This document shows, one piece after another, positions 1-6,416 of a stretch of DNA of 12,747 bases. Where the stretch lies: the NCBI GenBank assembly GCA_021784835.1, contig JAJYHI010000127.1, forward strand, positions 1-12,747, in the 5' to 3' direction. The DNA is from a bacterium. Its GTDB lineage: Bacteria; SZUA-79; Acidulodesulfobacterales; Acidulodesulfobacteraceae. A program made the translations under genes and the position numbers. How positions within the stretch are numbered: the stretch's first letter is position 1; the number at the start of each line of letters is the position of its first letter. The notes beneath the pieces were generated by a model. The model worked only from the letters and a program-made list of their open reading frames with translations. It was not told the DNA's origin and searched no databases.

Positions 1-121
1 TCTAACGCTTTTAGTTATGCTAATAGCGACTATTATCGGTTTGCCGCTGGTTTTAATATATGCAATTTACGCATATAAAAAGTTTGGCTTAAAGGTAAAA
101 ATGGACGACAGCAGTTATTGA
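1..121 (+). CDS. cydB: C-terminal end of a membrane protein, probably cytochrome bd quinol oxidase subunit II (partial)
   Basis: Only the last 39 codons are present; the first complete codon is at base 2 and TGA is at 119-121. The peptide has one hydrophobic membrane segment (LTLLVML...PLVLIYAIYAY), then a basic turn (KKFGLKVK) and the ending MDDSSY. A final transmembrane helix with a GLPLVLIY-type core, a short basic cytoplasmic tail and an acidic-SY end is how many CydB proteins end. CydB is the second subunit of the NO-resistant, high-affinity quinol oxidase. The Rrf2 regulator and Fe-S repair protein that follow fit an O2/NO stress context. The fragment is short, so another polytopic membrane protein remains possible. 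A terminator lies 32 bp downstream, making this the last gene of its operon. Confidence 0.55.
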   Translation, partial: LTLLVMLIATIIGLPLVLIYAIYAYKKFGLKVKMDDSSY

Positions 122-152
122 TTTTTTTTATGTATATATTTTAACCTTTACC

Positions 153-206
153 AAAATGCCCTATAATAAAATTAACCCCCCTTAATTTTTTATAGGGCAT
201 TTTTTT
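153..206 (+). terminator. Rho-independent terminator of the preceding cydB-like gene
   Basis: A 13-bp perfect stem pairs AAAATGCCCTATA (153-165) with TATAGGGCATTTT (191-203), with a 25-nt AT-rich loop and a run of T at 200-206. It ends the upstream operon and separates it from rrf2. Confidence 0.85.
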
Positions 207-217
207 ACCTTATATTA

Positions 218-244
218 TATAATAATAAAGATAATTCATATCTT
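218..244 (+). promoter_or_regulatory. Candidate rrf2 promoter -10 with overlapping dyad operator
   Basis: TATAAT at 218-223 is a perfect -10, with no good -35 (that position lies in the terminator T-run). A perfect dyad AAGATA-N5-TATCTT spans 228-244 and would cover the predicted start of transcription near 230. This is a typical repressor position. The arms resemble the AAGATG/CATCTT half-sites of enterobacterial NsrR. Autoregulation by the downstream Rrf2 protein is inferred. Confidence 0.45.
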
Positions 245-260
245 ATTTAGAGGTGTTTAC

Positions 261-695
261 ATGAATATTTCAAGAGCCAGCGATTATGCTATCAGAGGAT
301 TGGTTTACATGGCAAAACAACCTGCTGGAACAGTGTGTTACGTAAAAGATATTGCAAAAAACACAAATTCGCCTGCTTCTTTTATGTCGAAAATATTTCA
401 AACATTGGCAAAAAGCGGTATCATCGACTCTTTTATAGGAACTAAAGGAGGTTTTACATTTAACGCCCGACCCGAAGATATCACTATAAAAAAGGTCGTA
501 GAAATTATTGACGGACCAATCGTTTTGAACCGATGCGTAGTTAATAAATCTTCCTGCCAGAACGCAGGCAATTGCGACGTGCATTTTATGTGGGCAGATA
601 TTCAAAAAATGCTGACGAAAGCCCTAAGCTCTTATTCCATCGCCGATTTTGCAACCGATAAAAAAGGGAATATGTTACCGGAAGCTGTGCAATAA
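261..695 (+). CDS. Rrf2-family Fe-S transcriptional regulator (NsrR/IscR-like)
   Basis: The 144-residue protein has the usual length and layout of the Rrf2 family. An N-terminal winged helix (about residues 1-75) contains SDYAIRGLVYMA and the wing motif GTKGGFTF. A dimerisation helix follows, with three cysteines C92, C99 and C105 that match the C-X5-7-C-X5-C cluster-binding pattern of IscR and NsrR. Such proteins use a [2Fe-2S] or [4Fe-4S] cluster to sense Fe-S status, redox or NO. The start at 261 has a GAGGTG Shine-Dalgarno at 250-255. The gene converges on the di-iron Fe-S repair gene with only 9 bp between stops. Dyads before both genes suggest that this protein regulates itself and that gene. 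NsrR-type NO sensing is favoured by context but not proven. Confidence 0.9.
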   Translation: MNISRASDYAIRGLVYMAKQPAGTVCYVKDIAKNTNSPASFMSKIFQTLAKSGIIDSFIGTKGGFTFNARPEDITIKKVVEIIDGPIVLNRCVVNKSSCQNAGNCDVHFMWADIQKMLTKALSSYSIADFATDKKGNMLPEAVQ

Positions 696-704
696 AAAAG
701 GCGC

Positions 705-1388
705 TTAGATTTTTTTAAAAAGAATATTGTTTTCCATGTGAACGTGAATCATTATATCGTCCGAAATATTCTTCAGCAGTTCGTATGCATGCTTATAAGA
801 AGCGCAGGCGTCTTTAGGAACCGAATAGCCGGAGCTTAAAAAAAGCATCTCTTTCAGAATATGCCCTACGTATTCATGATAATACAGCGCATCTTCTATT
901 TCTTGCTTTATGTTTTCGGTTTTTCCGGCTTTTATATCGGTCAAGAGCCCTTTTTCCTCTTTGTCTAAATGAAGGAACATAGCCTGCGACATTTTATTAA
1001 AAAGCCCCCTTATTTTAAGAAGTTCCGGGTGTCCCTTTCCGTGGACGTTTGCAATTTTTTCGACATAATCTTCGGCTTCCGGAATATGCACCCGTAAAAA
1101 TGTATGGTGTATATTAACTATATAGTCTATTAAAAAATTAACGTCCCAGTCTTTAGCTTTTTTACTTAACGAATAATTATCGTCGTTTTCCGCAACTGAA
1201 TAGTTTTTTAATTCATCGACTATAAGGATGCGGTCTATACCGGATTCTTCGCATACATCTTGTAATGTTTTTGAACCGCCGCAACAAAAATCCACGCCGT
1301 ATTTTTTAAATACCCCGATTTTTTCCGGATTTTCCGAAGCAATTTCGCCTACGCTCTTTAGCAGTAAAACATCCTCGCCGGTTTTCAT
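705..1388 (-). CDS. ric: Iron-sulfur cluster repair di-iron protein (RIC; YtfE/ScdA family)
   Basis: This 227-residue protein repairs Fe-S clusters damaged by NO or oxidants. It has the two expected domains: an N-terminal ScdA_N (DUF542) domain with the YGVDFCCGG motif (C35, C36), and a hemerythrin-like four-helix bundle from about residue 80. The putative di-iron ligands H95, H140, E144, H171, H215 and E219 have exactly the spacings I recall for E. coli YtfE (H84, H129, E133, H160, H204, E208). AAGGAGAGA lies just upstream of the ATG on the minus strand. The gene is convergent with rrf2 and no terminator hairpin is visible between them. Its upstream region holds a GATAAT -10, an FNR/CRP-type dyad near -41.5 and an Rrf2-like dyad, consistent with NO- or O2-responsive control. 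Confidence 0.95.
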   Translation of the reverse strand: MKTGEDVLLLKSVGEIASENPEKIGVFKKYGVDFCCGGSKTLQDVCEESGIDRILIVDELKNYSVAENDDNYSLSKKAKDWDVNFLIDYIVNIHHTFLRVHIPEAEDYVEKIANVHGKGHPELLKIRGLFNKMSQAMFLHLDKEEKGLLTDIKAGKTENIKQEIEDALYYHEYVGHILKEMLFLSSGYSVPKDACASYKHAYELLKNISDDIMIHVHMENNILFKKI

Positions 1389-1408
1389 TTTTATCTCTCC
1401 TTAGATTT

Positions 1409-1425
1409 TAGATTTCCGATATCTA
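1409..1425 (-). promoter_or_regulatory. Candidate Rrf2-type operator in the RIC leader
   Basis: The 17-nt dyad TAGAT-N7-ATCTA shares AGAT...ATATCT at the same spacing as the dyad in front of rrf2 (228-244). It lies between the predicted RIC transcription start (about 1438) and the ATG, where a bound repressor would block elongation. The match is short in AT-rich DNA, so this is tentative. Confidence 0.3.
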
Positions 1426-1444
1426 TTTCCATCTTTGTGATTTT

Positions 1445-1486
1445 ATTATCTCTAATTTGGAATGTTTAATATATGATTTTTGTCAC
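1445..1486 (-). promoter_or_regulatory. RIC promoter with FNR/CRP-family activator site
   Basis: On the minus strand GATAAT (1450-1445) is a good -10 without a recognisable -35. Upstream is GTGAC-AAAA-ATCAT (1486-1473), matching 8 of 10 positions of the FNR/DNR-type dyad TTGAT/C-N4-A/GTCAA. Its centre (1479.5) is 41.5 bp from a start predicted near 1438, the spacing at which FNR/CRP proteins activate in place of a -35. The regulator is not in the window. Confidence 0.5.
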
Positions 1487-1529
1487 ATTAATAAAATAAA
1501 TAATTTTAAAAAATAAAAAATGCGACAAA

Positions 1530-1631
1530 GTCGGAACGATTACTCTTTTTCGCCGCTTTATTTTATTTTTATCGTTCAGCCGGCACACCCCCGGACGATA
1601 ATAGAATAAATAAAGCGGCGTTTTTTATTTT
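1530..1631 (+). terminator. Orphan intrinsic terminator with a possible alternative pairing
   Basis: A long hairpin pairs CGCCGCTTTATT... (1551-1577) with ...AATAAAGCGGCG (1594-1620), imperfect in its middle, with an inner CCGG/CCGG step (1580-1583/1591-1594). TTTTTTATTTT follows from 1621. No plus-strand gene precedes it, since RIC runs the other way. GAACGAT (1534-1540) is perfectly complementary to ATCGTTC (1571-1577), inside the terminator's left arm, so the two folds compete. It could be the end of a small RNA, an attenuator in a long porin leader, or an insulator. Confidence 0.6.
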
Positions 1632-1712
1632 ATTGAAATTCGTTTTATGCAGATTCTCCCTAATGCATTTTTATATTTAAAATTAAATCGTAAAATAGCT
1701 CCTTCAATAATA

Positions 1713-1741
1713 TTGTTACGAAAATTTAACATAATTGTAAT
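1713..1741 (+). promoter_or_regulatory. Candidate porin promoter
   Basis: TTGTTA (1713-1718), a 17-bp spacer and TGTAAT (1736-1741) form a plausible sigma-70 promoter giving a leader of about 80 nt. An inverted repeat TGTTAC (1714-1719)/GTAACA (1748-1753) brackets it and could be an operator. Otherwise 1632-1813 is AT-rich without recognisable features. Confidence 0.35.
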
Positions 1742-1829
1742 AATCTTGTAACATTTGTTTGTTAGAATAAGTATGGAAACGGAAAAATATATTAATTAAG
1801 CAACTTAAATTGAAAGAGAGGAGGAAGTC

Positions 1830-3398
1830 ATGTACGAAATTAACGAGACACAAAAGACTATGCGCTTGAACATGTTGCCGACATTTATATTTGCAACGGC
1901 CGCAGTCCTTGCATTAGTCTTTGCGTTCAGCGGGGCAGGGAAGGCTTACGCATCGGGAGCGGCCCTTTACGAAAACCCCAACACCGGCGAAATATTTTTA
2001 AAGCCGGGACCCGGCAGGGTAAAAGTAGGACAGAGCGTCATCAATCAGCTGTTAAAACCGAACGCAAAAAAGACGACGGAGCAGATTAAAAATTTAAAAA
2101 CTACCGAAAAGAAACTCGAGGTTTCGCTTAAAACCGTCAAAAGTCAAACGCTTCCTGCGTGGATTAAACATGTTTCATTAGGCGCATTGATTTATATGGG
2201 CTACGGTTATTATACTCAGACGGGATTAACGGAAGGTTCTCTTCAACTGCAAGAAAATCCGCCTGCAAGCGGCAATAACGGCTATAACGCATTTAACGTG
2301 AACAGGGCGTATTTAATATTTCTGTATCATCAGGATAACTGGTTTTTAAAAGTTACGCCAAATATTAATAAATCGGACAATAGTGCTTACAGCGGCGGAT
2401 CTACAGGCGGCAACGAGTATTTCAGACTGAAATACGCATTTTTGCAGTTCAATCATGTTTATGACGCAAACGGTTGGACGGTTAACCTTAAAGCGGGGCA
2501 GTTTCCGACCCCTATGGTCGCATGGGAAGACGGTTTATTGGGTTATCACGTAGCGGAAAGAACCCCGTGGGGTTTCTTAAACGTAACCTCTACACAGGTG
2601 GGACTCGGCGTTTCCGGCAAATACAGGTCTAACGGAAGGGTTTACCTTGCATATAACGCTGGTTTCTTTGATAACGCCGCATTTCACGCCAACGAAACGG
2701 TGGACCAGAAATCTCCTCAGGCAAGATTAACTATTTATCCATTAGGAGCGGATTCCGGTTTAAACGGACTCAGCATAAGCGGATATTATGCCTGGGCTGA
2801 AGACAATTCAAGTTTTGGAGATGCTGCTATAGGTCCAAATACCAACAGTCCAGAAACAAGAGTTTCGGCGGTACTAGATTATAAAACGCCCAACGCAAAT
2901 ATCGCACTGCAATACGATTATGCTATAAACCACATAGTGGAACCGGGCGCAGGCGAAAGCGGGGATAGCGACAGTTATTGCGGAATAGAATCGGACGTTT
3001 ACGGTTGCTACACATCCAGCACTATGCCGTTAATAACAAGTTTGTATAGCGGTCATAACGTCGAACACGGTTACGACGCTTTCGGATACTACAATATTCC
3101 TAATACAAGATTTGGCGTTTTCGGGCTTATCCAGAGATATTATTATGAGGCTACAAATTACAATGCAACCGGCGATTCATTGACCGGCGGCAATCCTTTC
3201 GATTTTCAGAGAAGCGTAGCCGGCGTCGCTTACCGTCTTAATAAACACGTAACGCTTACCGCCGACTGGCAGAACTACCAGTTTTTAAATGCCAGCAATT
3301 ATAGAAGTTTAGCTTCGACAAGTTCGCAATATTTAGATTACGGCCAGTGGATGGGGCAGACCAACGCCTTTTTCATGCAGGCAAGGATTGCATTCTAG
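1830..3398 (+). CDS. Outer-membrane beta-barrel porin, OprP/OprO-like
   Basis: This 522-residue protein has a signal peptide with a hydrophobic core at about 18-36 and probable cleavage after AYA (residue 41). A lysine-rich, probably helical segment (about 76-106) follows, like the short N-terminal coiled coil of some porins. The rest is rich in alternating aromatic/hydrophobic strands (LGALIYMGYGYY, RAYLIFLYH, FRLKYAFLQF, LKAGQFPTPM). It ends in QARIAF, the terminal-phenylalanine signal for outer-membrane insertion. The AGQF.TP segment and overall layout resemble phosphate-selective porins O and P, but the substrate cannot be told from sequence. AGGAGG at 1819-1824 supports this start over internal ATGs at codons 11 and 15. 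Two cysteines in a putative loop (YCGIESDVYGCY) could form a disulfide. The gene is monocistronic, with its own terminator. Confidence 0.85.
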   Translation: MYEINETQKTMRLNMLPTFIFATAAVLALVFAFSGAGKAYASGAALYENPNTGEIFLKPGPGRVKVGQSVINQLLKPNAKKTTEQIKNLKTTEKKLEVSLKTVKSQTLPAWIKHVSLGALIYMGYGYYTQTGLTEGSLQLQENPPASGNNGYNAFNVNRAYLIFLYHQDNWFLKVTPNINKSDNSAYSGGSTGGNEYFRLKYAFLQFNHVYDANGWTVNLKAGQFPTPMVAWEDGLLGYHVAERTPWGFLNVTSTQVGLGVSGKYRSNGRVYLAYNAGFFDNAAFHANETVDQKSPQARLTIYPLGADSGLNGLSISGYYAWAEDNSSFGDAAIGPNTNSPETRVSAVLDYKTPNANIALQYDYAINHIVEPGAGESGDSDSYCGIESDVYGCYTSSTMPLITSLYSGHNVEHGYDAFGYYNIPNTRFGVFGLIQRYYYEATNYNATGDSLTGGNPFDFQRSVAGVAYRLNKHVTLTADWQNYQFLNASNYRSLASTSSQYLDYGQWMGQTNAFFMQARIAF

Positions 3399-3437
3399 GC
3401 TCTTGACTTAATAGCTTTTCTCTCTATCACCTCCCTG

Positions 3438-3470
3438 ATACCCGCCCTAAAAAGCGGGTATTTTTGTTTT
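3438..3470 (+). terminator. Rho-independent terminator of the porin gene
   Basis: An 8-bp perfect stem ATACCCGC (3438-3445)/GCGGGTAT (3454-3461) with an 8-nt loop is followed by TTTTTGTTTT. It lies 40 bp after the porin stop. Confidence 0.9.
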
Positions 3471-3473
3471 AAA

Positions 3474-3539
3474 ATTTGATATAATCAATACATGTTATTA
3501 ATAAAAAAAAGGTATCTGATTTATTTATTTTCTTACTTC
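3474..3539 (+). repeat. Diverged repeat, copy 1 (left edge of accessory island)
   Basis: Two blocks recur near 6802-6943. Block B (TGATATAATCAA.ACATGTT, 3477-3496) contains a perfect extended -10 followed 6 nt later by ATG. Block A (3508-3539, core GATTTATTTATT after GGTATC) matches 6802-6833 at 27 of 32 positions. The RC of block A in copy 2 reads AATAAATCTGACACC, a string I associate with the ends of REP-associated Y1 transposase loci, so these may be relics of such an element. The 39-codon frame that starts at this ATG is not convincing as a gene. Confidence 0.55.
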
Positions 3540-3605
3540 ATTAAACTTAATAAGTATTTTACCACGTATAAAAAAAGTATCGACATTACAGAGGAAGTTT
3601 CTATG

Positions 3606-5006
3606 TTATAGGTTCGTTAAAGCCTTATTATCCCTGTATTTAGACCATGATATTTTCTGGTCTAACATAGATATTTTTGAAAATCTTTTTCTGAAAGAAA
3701 TTATTTTGCCGATAGAACTTTCGGAGATACCTATATCCGCCGCAAATGTTATATTTTGCTTTAAAAGATAGAAACCTAGGTCGTTAAGCCTTTCTATAAA
3801 ACGTATTATATTTTCGCCTATTAGCCAATACAAACGGGGGTCGGCTTTCTTCTTAGAACGCATAGTGGCATCCGAAGCAGATGTATCGTCTAAAACGCCG
3901 ATAGTGGCTTCGAATTTTTTTCTTCTGCCGAGCAAAGGATCTAATTCGGGAAAATCGTTAAGCATATTATCGAGAATCCCGCGAATTTCTTTTTCCAAAG
4001 GACGCAATTCTTTTGCGGGTTTTTCTCGTGATTCGTTTATTTCGCCGAATTCTTTTAAAATAGGTTCTATAACTTCCTGAACGGCTTTGCGGTAGCGGTA
4101 ATATTTCTGAAGGCTTGCCGTATCTTTTAAAAAATCGGCTTTATTGGTGGTTAAAATTAACGAAAGACCCGGCATTTCTACTACTCCCGATATATAATCC
4201 GGATTTTTTGCAGAAATTCCCAGCCAGTCCCATCCGTGTTTTATGACTTTTCCGCAAGTAGATATCGCTACGCCCCTTTTTTCTTCGTCGAGCGGTTCTT
4301 TATATTTTCTGACGAAACCGACCCCGACGGGTTTCCCCTTTTTTCCGAAATGGATTTTAAAGGCATTGCTCTTTTCGAACTGCATCATTTCGGATAAATT
4401 TATTTTTTCTTCATTAACGTAAAAATTTATGCCGTTTTTATAAATAAACCTTAAAGCAGTTTGAAAAGTCGGATCAAGTATTGTATAAAAATGTTTTTGA
4501 ATAGTTTTCCTAATAAACTCTGGGTTAAGCAGTTCGGAATGATTTGATTTAAAAAATATCGATACGGCGGTTCCATGATGTGGATTAAGTAATTTTGAAT
4601 CGGTCGATGCCGGCGTTATATATTTCCATGGTGCCTTTTCATCGTTTTCGAGTTTCCATCTTGTTGCGCCGCGGAAATTTCCGTTTGCCGTTTCCGTAAT
4701 AACTTCTTTTGCTATAAGCAGGGATAATTTTGCGCCGACGCCTGCAAAACCGATTCCCATGCCTCTGGTCTTTGTCGTCGATGCGATATTGTGATATCCG
4801 TCCAATTCTTTTTTATTCATTCCTTTCCCGTTATCTATAACGGTCAGGATATATTTTTCGGAATCGACGATAAACCTTATATCGCTTGCATGAGAATCGA
4901 GCGAATTAGCGACGAGTTCTGTAACGATAACTTCTTCCTGCGGGAAAGGATAGGAATCGCGTATATCTTCCAACAGATGATGTAAATTTACCTTTGTTTC
5001 GCCCAT
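3606..5006 (-). CDS. GHKL-type ATPase with C-terminal DUF1016_N-like domain
   Basis: The 466-residue protein begins with a Hsp90/MutL/MORC-type ATPase domain. It shows the N box with E30, N34 and D37 (TELVANSLDS), the D58-X-G60-X-G62 box (IDNGKGM), a glycine-rich lid (GMGIGFAGVGAKLS, 82-95) and a GT motif at 145-146. A transducer-like region and a charged linker (about 310-385) follow. From residue about 389 the sequence runs LYW-IG...GIS.SSIGKI..FRKRFSK...ISWSKYRD (to 459), colinear with DUF1016_N (YW-IG...GFS..NL..MR.FY...LSWSHY). DUF1016 proteins normally carry a PDDEXK nuclease, which is absent here. The gene starts 20 bp after the cytochrome c stop, so they are probably co-transcribed; its Shine-Dalgarno is weak. 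The function is unknown. DNA repair or defence is a guess from MORC/MutL-type relatives and the accessory surroundings. Confidence 0.7.
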   Translation of the reverse strand: MGETKVNLHHLLEDIRDSYPFPQEEVIVTELVANSLDSHASDIRFIVDSEKYILTVIDNGKGMNKKELDGYHNIASTTKTRGMGIGFAGVGAKLSLLIAKEVITETANGNFRGATRWKLENDEKAPWKYITPASTDSKLLNPHHGTAVSIFFKSNHSELLNPEFIRKTIQKHFYTILDPTFQTALRFIYKNGINFYVNEEKINLSEMMQFEKSNAFKIHFGKKGKPVGVGFVRKYKEPLDEEKRGVAISTCGKVIKHGWDWLGISAKNPDYISGVVEMPGLSLILTTNKADFLKDTASLQKYYRYRKAVQEVIEPILKEFGEINESREKPAKELRPLEKEIRGILDNMLNDFPELDPLLGRRKKFEATIGVLDDTSASDATMRSKKKADPRLYWLIGENIIRFIERLNDLGFYLLKQNITFAADIGISESSIGKIISFRKRFSKISMLDQKISWSKYRDNKALTNL

Positions 5007-5026
5007 TTGTGTTTCTTTGCCGGCAT

Positions 5027-5386
5027 TTATTTTAATGAATTAAGGTAATAAGCAACATATTTAACCTGTTTATTTGTTAAAATTTGCGAACAGTATGGAT
5101 CCATTCTGCAGCTTCTAATTGCCTTTTCCGTCTGCTTAAGCGAAAGATTTTTATTTCCCCAACCGGCAAGCGTTACTATATTGTCGATTCTTTTTCTTTT
5201 AACGAAAGAATGGCAGCGGATACACCCCGATTTTATAACAATTCTTTTGCCTTTTAATATATTAAGTTTACGGTTGGTTCTAACGAAAGACTTCTTATGT
5301 AAAGCAAAACTATTTTTAACTAAGATAAATAAAAATACGGTAAAGAATAAAAAAGAAGTTAATAAAAATATTTTTCTGATAGTCAT
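5027..5386 (-). CDS. Small monohaem class I-like cytochrome c, periplasmic
   Basis: This 119-residue protein has an N-terminal hydrophobic export segment (about 5-23, ending NSFA, so either cleaved or an anchor). One haem-binding CXXCH motif lies at C55-C58-H59. The end, LTNKQVKYVAYYLNSLK, resembles the C-terminal helix of class I cytochromes c (ls..ei..va.YL). M95 is a candidate distal axial ligand. It sits in the unusual CRMDPYC, whose flanking cysteines C93 and C99 could form a disulfide. GGAGA (5397-5393) precedes the ATG at good spacing, and a strong promoter lies at 5429-5456. The likely role is periplasmic electron transfer; the partner is unknown. A GHKL ATPase follows 20 bp downstream, an unexpected pairing. 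Confidence 0.8.
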   Translation of the reverse strand: MTIRKIFLLTSFLFFTVFLFILVKNSFALHKKSFVRTNRKLNILKGKRIVIKSGCIRCHSFVKRKRIDNIVTLAGWGNKNLSLKQTEKAIRSCRMDPYCSQILTNKQVKYVAYYLNSLK

Positions 5387-5428
5387 TTAAAATCTCCGTT
5401 TAAAGTTTTAATTTTATATAACTTTTAT

Positions 5429-5456
5429 ATTATAGCATCCAGATGAATATTTTCAA
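5429..5456 (-). promoter_or_regulatory. Strong sigma-70 promoter of the cytochrome c-GHKL operon
   Basis: On the minus strand TTGAAA (5456-5451), a 16-bp spacer and TATAAT (5434-5429), preceded by TGC, form a near-consensus promoter with an extended -10. The predicted start near 5422 leaves a leader of about 36 nt. Confidence 0.75.
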
Positions 5457-5485
5457 TTAAAACTTATATATTCTTTTTTGTTGTT

Positions 5486-5894
5486 CTACCAACATGATAA
5501 TGTCACTTATTACCAAAATAATAATGTCACCTTTAAGGTAATGCTATAAAATATTCTCCTGTAATTATTCTATGGGGAGGATACAATGGCAAGGGACATT
5601 ATCATGGCGACGCGAACAGAGCTAAACAGACTGCACGTAATTAAAAAGATTTTAGAAGGCGGCATTACGCAAGCCAAAGCGGCGGAACTGCTTTCGTTAT
5701 CCTTAAGGCAGGTAAAAAGATTAGTTAAAAAAGTAAAATTAACCGGCGATGGTGCGGTCGTGCATTCCTTACGAGGAAAACCTTCGCATAGGAAACTTTC
5801 GGACGAGGTTAGATTAAAAGTGTTAAATCTATATAAAGAAAATTATACAGACTTCGGACCTACGCTATTTTCCGAAGACCTCTCTGACAGTCAA
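5486..5894 (+). mobile_element. Left-end remnant of an ISNCY-like insertion sequence
   Basis: This holds the 5' part of an ISNCY-type transposase gene and its upstream DNA. The latter contains the direct repeat ATAATGTCAC (5497-5506 and 5521-5530), the palindrome ACCTTTAAGGT (5529-5539) and an extended -10 TGC-TATAAA (5542-5550). The transposase homology stops near 5894, and no inverted GTGACATTAT copy was found in the window, so the right part appears deleted. The exact left boundary is uncertain. Confidence 0.6.
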
Positions 5895-5951
5895 ACAATT
5901 GATGGAATTGTTATTAAAAATCCGTTTATTGTCGATAAAATAAGCAAATAA
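5586..5951 (+). pseudogene. Truncated ISNCY-family transposase (N-terminal helix-turn-helix part)
   Basis: The 121-residue frame starts MARDIIMATRTELNRL and carries a helix-turn-helix (about 20-60: GITQAKAAELLSLSLRQVKRLVKKV). A basic linker follows, with RGKPSHRKLS and NYTDFGPTLFSEDL. These are hallmarks of the N-terminus of ISNCY transposases, which continue for several hundred residues into a catalytic DDE domain. Here the homology ends at about residue 103. The last 18 codons (SDSQTIDGIVIKNPFIVD...) read into unrelated sequence, possibly the tail of another disrupted gene. GGGGAGG at 5574-5580 gives a strong ribosome site, so the DNA-binding fragment may still be made. It is not expected to transpose. 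Confidence 0.75.
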
Positions 5952-5993
5952 AAGCATATTAAATGTTAAAGTCGTCTGTTATCATTAAAAGCG

Positions 5994-6416
5994 TCAGCGT
6001 TTATTTATTTGTTTTATTAACGATTGCCTTATTTTATCAATAGTTTTTATAAATTTGCGGGCAATTTCTACAGCTCTTTTTGCCTCAGGCTCGGTTACTT
6101 CCGAAAAATCATCATAGTCTGCTTCATTTCTTAAAGACATTAATTCCTGGTATATTTTTCCGGTTTCAAGATTAACCGCTTTGTCTTTTACGAAATGAAG
6201 CGAAAACATGGTTTTGACGCCGTCGTGTTTCGCAGGATCAATACCTTTTAAAATAAGCAGTGACCTTGCGGCATGATATACGGAATAGTAGCTTCTGTTT
6301 GCCGATGTTTTAAATCTCTTGGATTTTAGGTTAAATAAGGCATCTTCAAGCATTTCATTTGATTTTTGAAATCTTAAATCAGATAATGCCGTTTTTTCGT
6401 CACGGGTTAATTCCAT
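5994..6416 (-). CDS. HEPN-domain protein (UPF0332-like), putative toxin of an MNT/HEPN pair
   Basis: This is a 140-residue all-helical HEPN protein from its ATG at 6416. It shows the first-helix segment NRSYYSVYHAARSLL (40-54), PAKHDGVKTMF (61-71), and LRNEADYDDF (95-104) followed by the long helix AKRAVEIARKFI. Together these match the COG1895/UPF0332 group. A TTG-initiated frame three codons longer is possible, but GGAG (6429-6426) abuts that TTG and sits 9 nt from the ATG, so the ATG is preferred. The canonical HEPN RNase motif R-X4-6-H is not present: R96 is followed by Y101, not His. The 3' end of the nucleotidyltransferase gene overlaps this start by 17 bp, so they are translationally coupled. 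In studied MNT/HEPN pairs the HEPN RNase is silenced by the partner through AMPylation of a tyrosine. Toxicity here is untested. Confidence 0.8.
   Translation of the reverse strand: MELTRDEKTALSDLRFQKSNEMLEDALFNLKSKRFKTSANRSYYSVYHAARSLLILKGIDPAKHDGVKTMFSLHFVKDKAVNLETGKIYQELMSLRNEADYDDFSEVTEPEAKRAVEIARKFIKTIDKIRQSLIKQINKR

Noticed and set aside
270..605. Minus-strand frame opposite rrf2
   Set aside because: It is an antisense shadow of a clear Rrf2 gene, with no ribosome site or domain.
3492..3611. 39-codon plus-strand frame starting at the ATG after the extended -10 of repeat copy 1
   Set aside because: It reads straight through the non-coding repeat block, has no Shine-Dalgarno, overlaps the end of the GHKL gene and resembles nothing I know. 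It is more likely a relic start of the mobile element than a gene.
5479..5530. Short repeats (ATAATGTCAC twice) as a CRISPR-like or iteron array
   Set aside because: Only two 10-bp copies are present, directly before an ISNCY-type transposase gene, so IS end structure is a simpler explanation.
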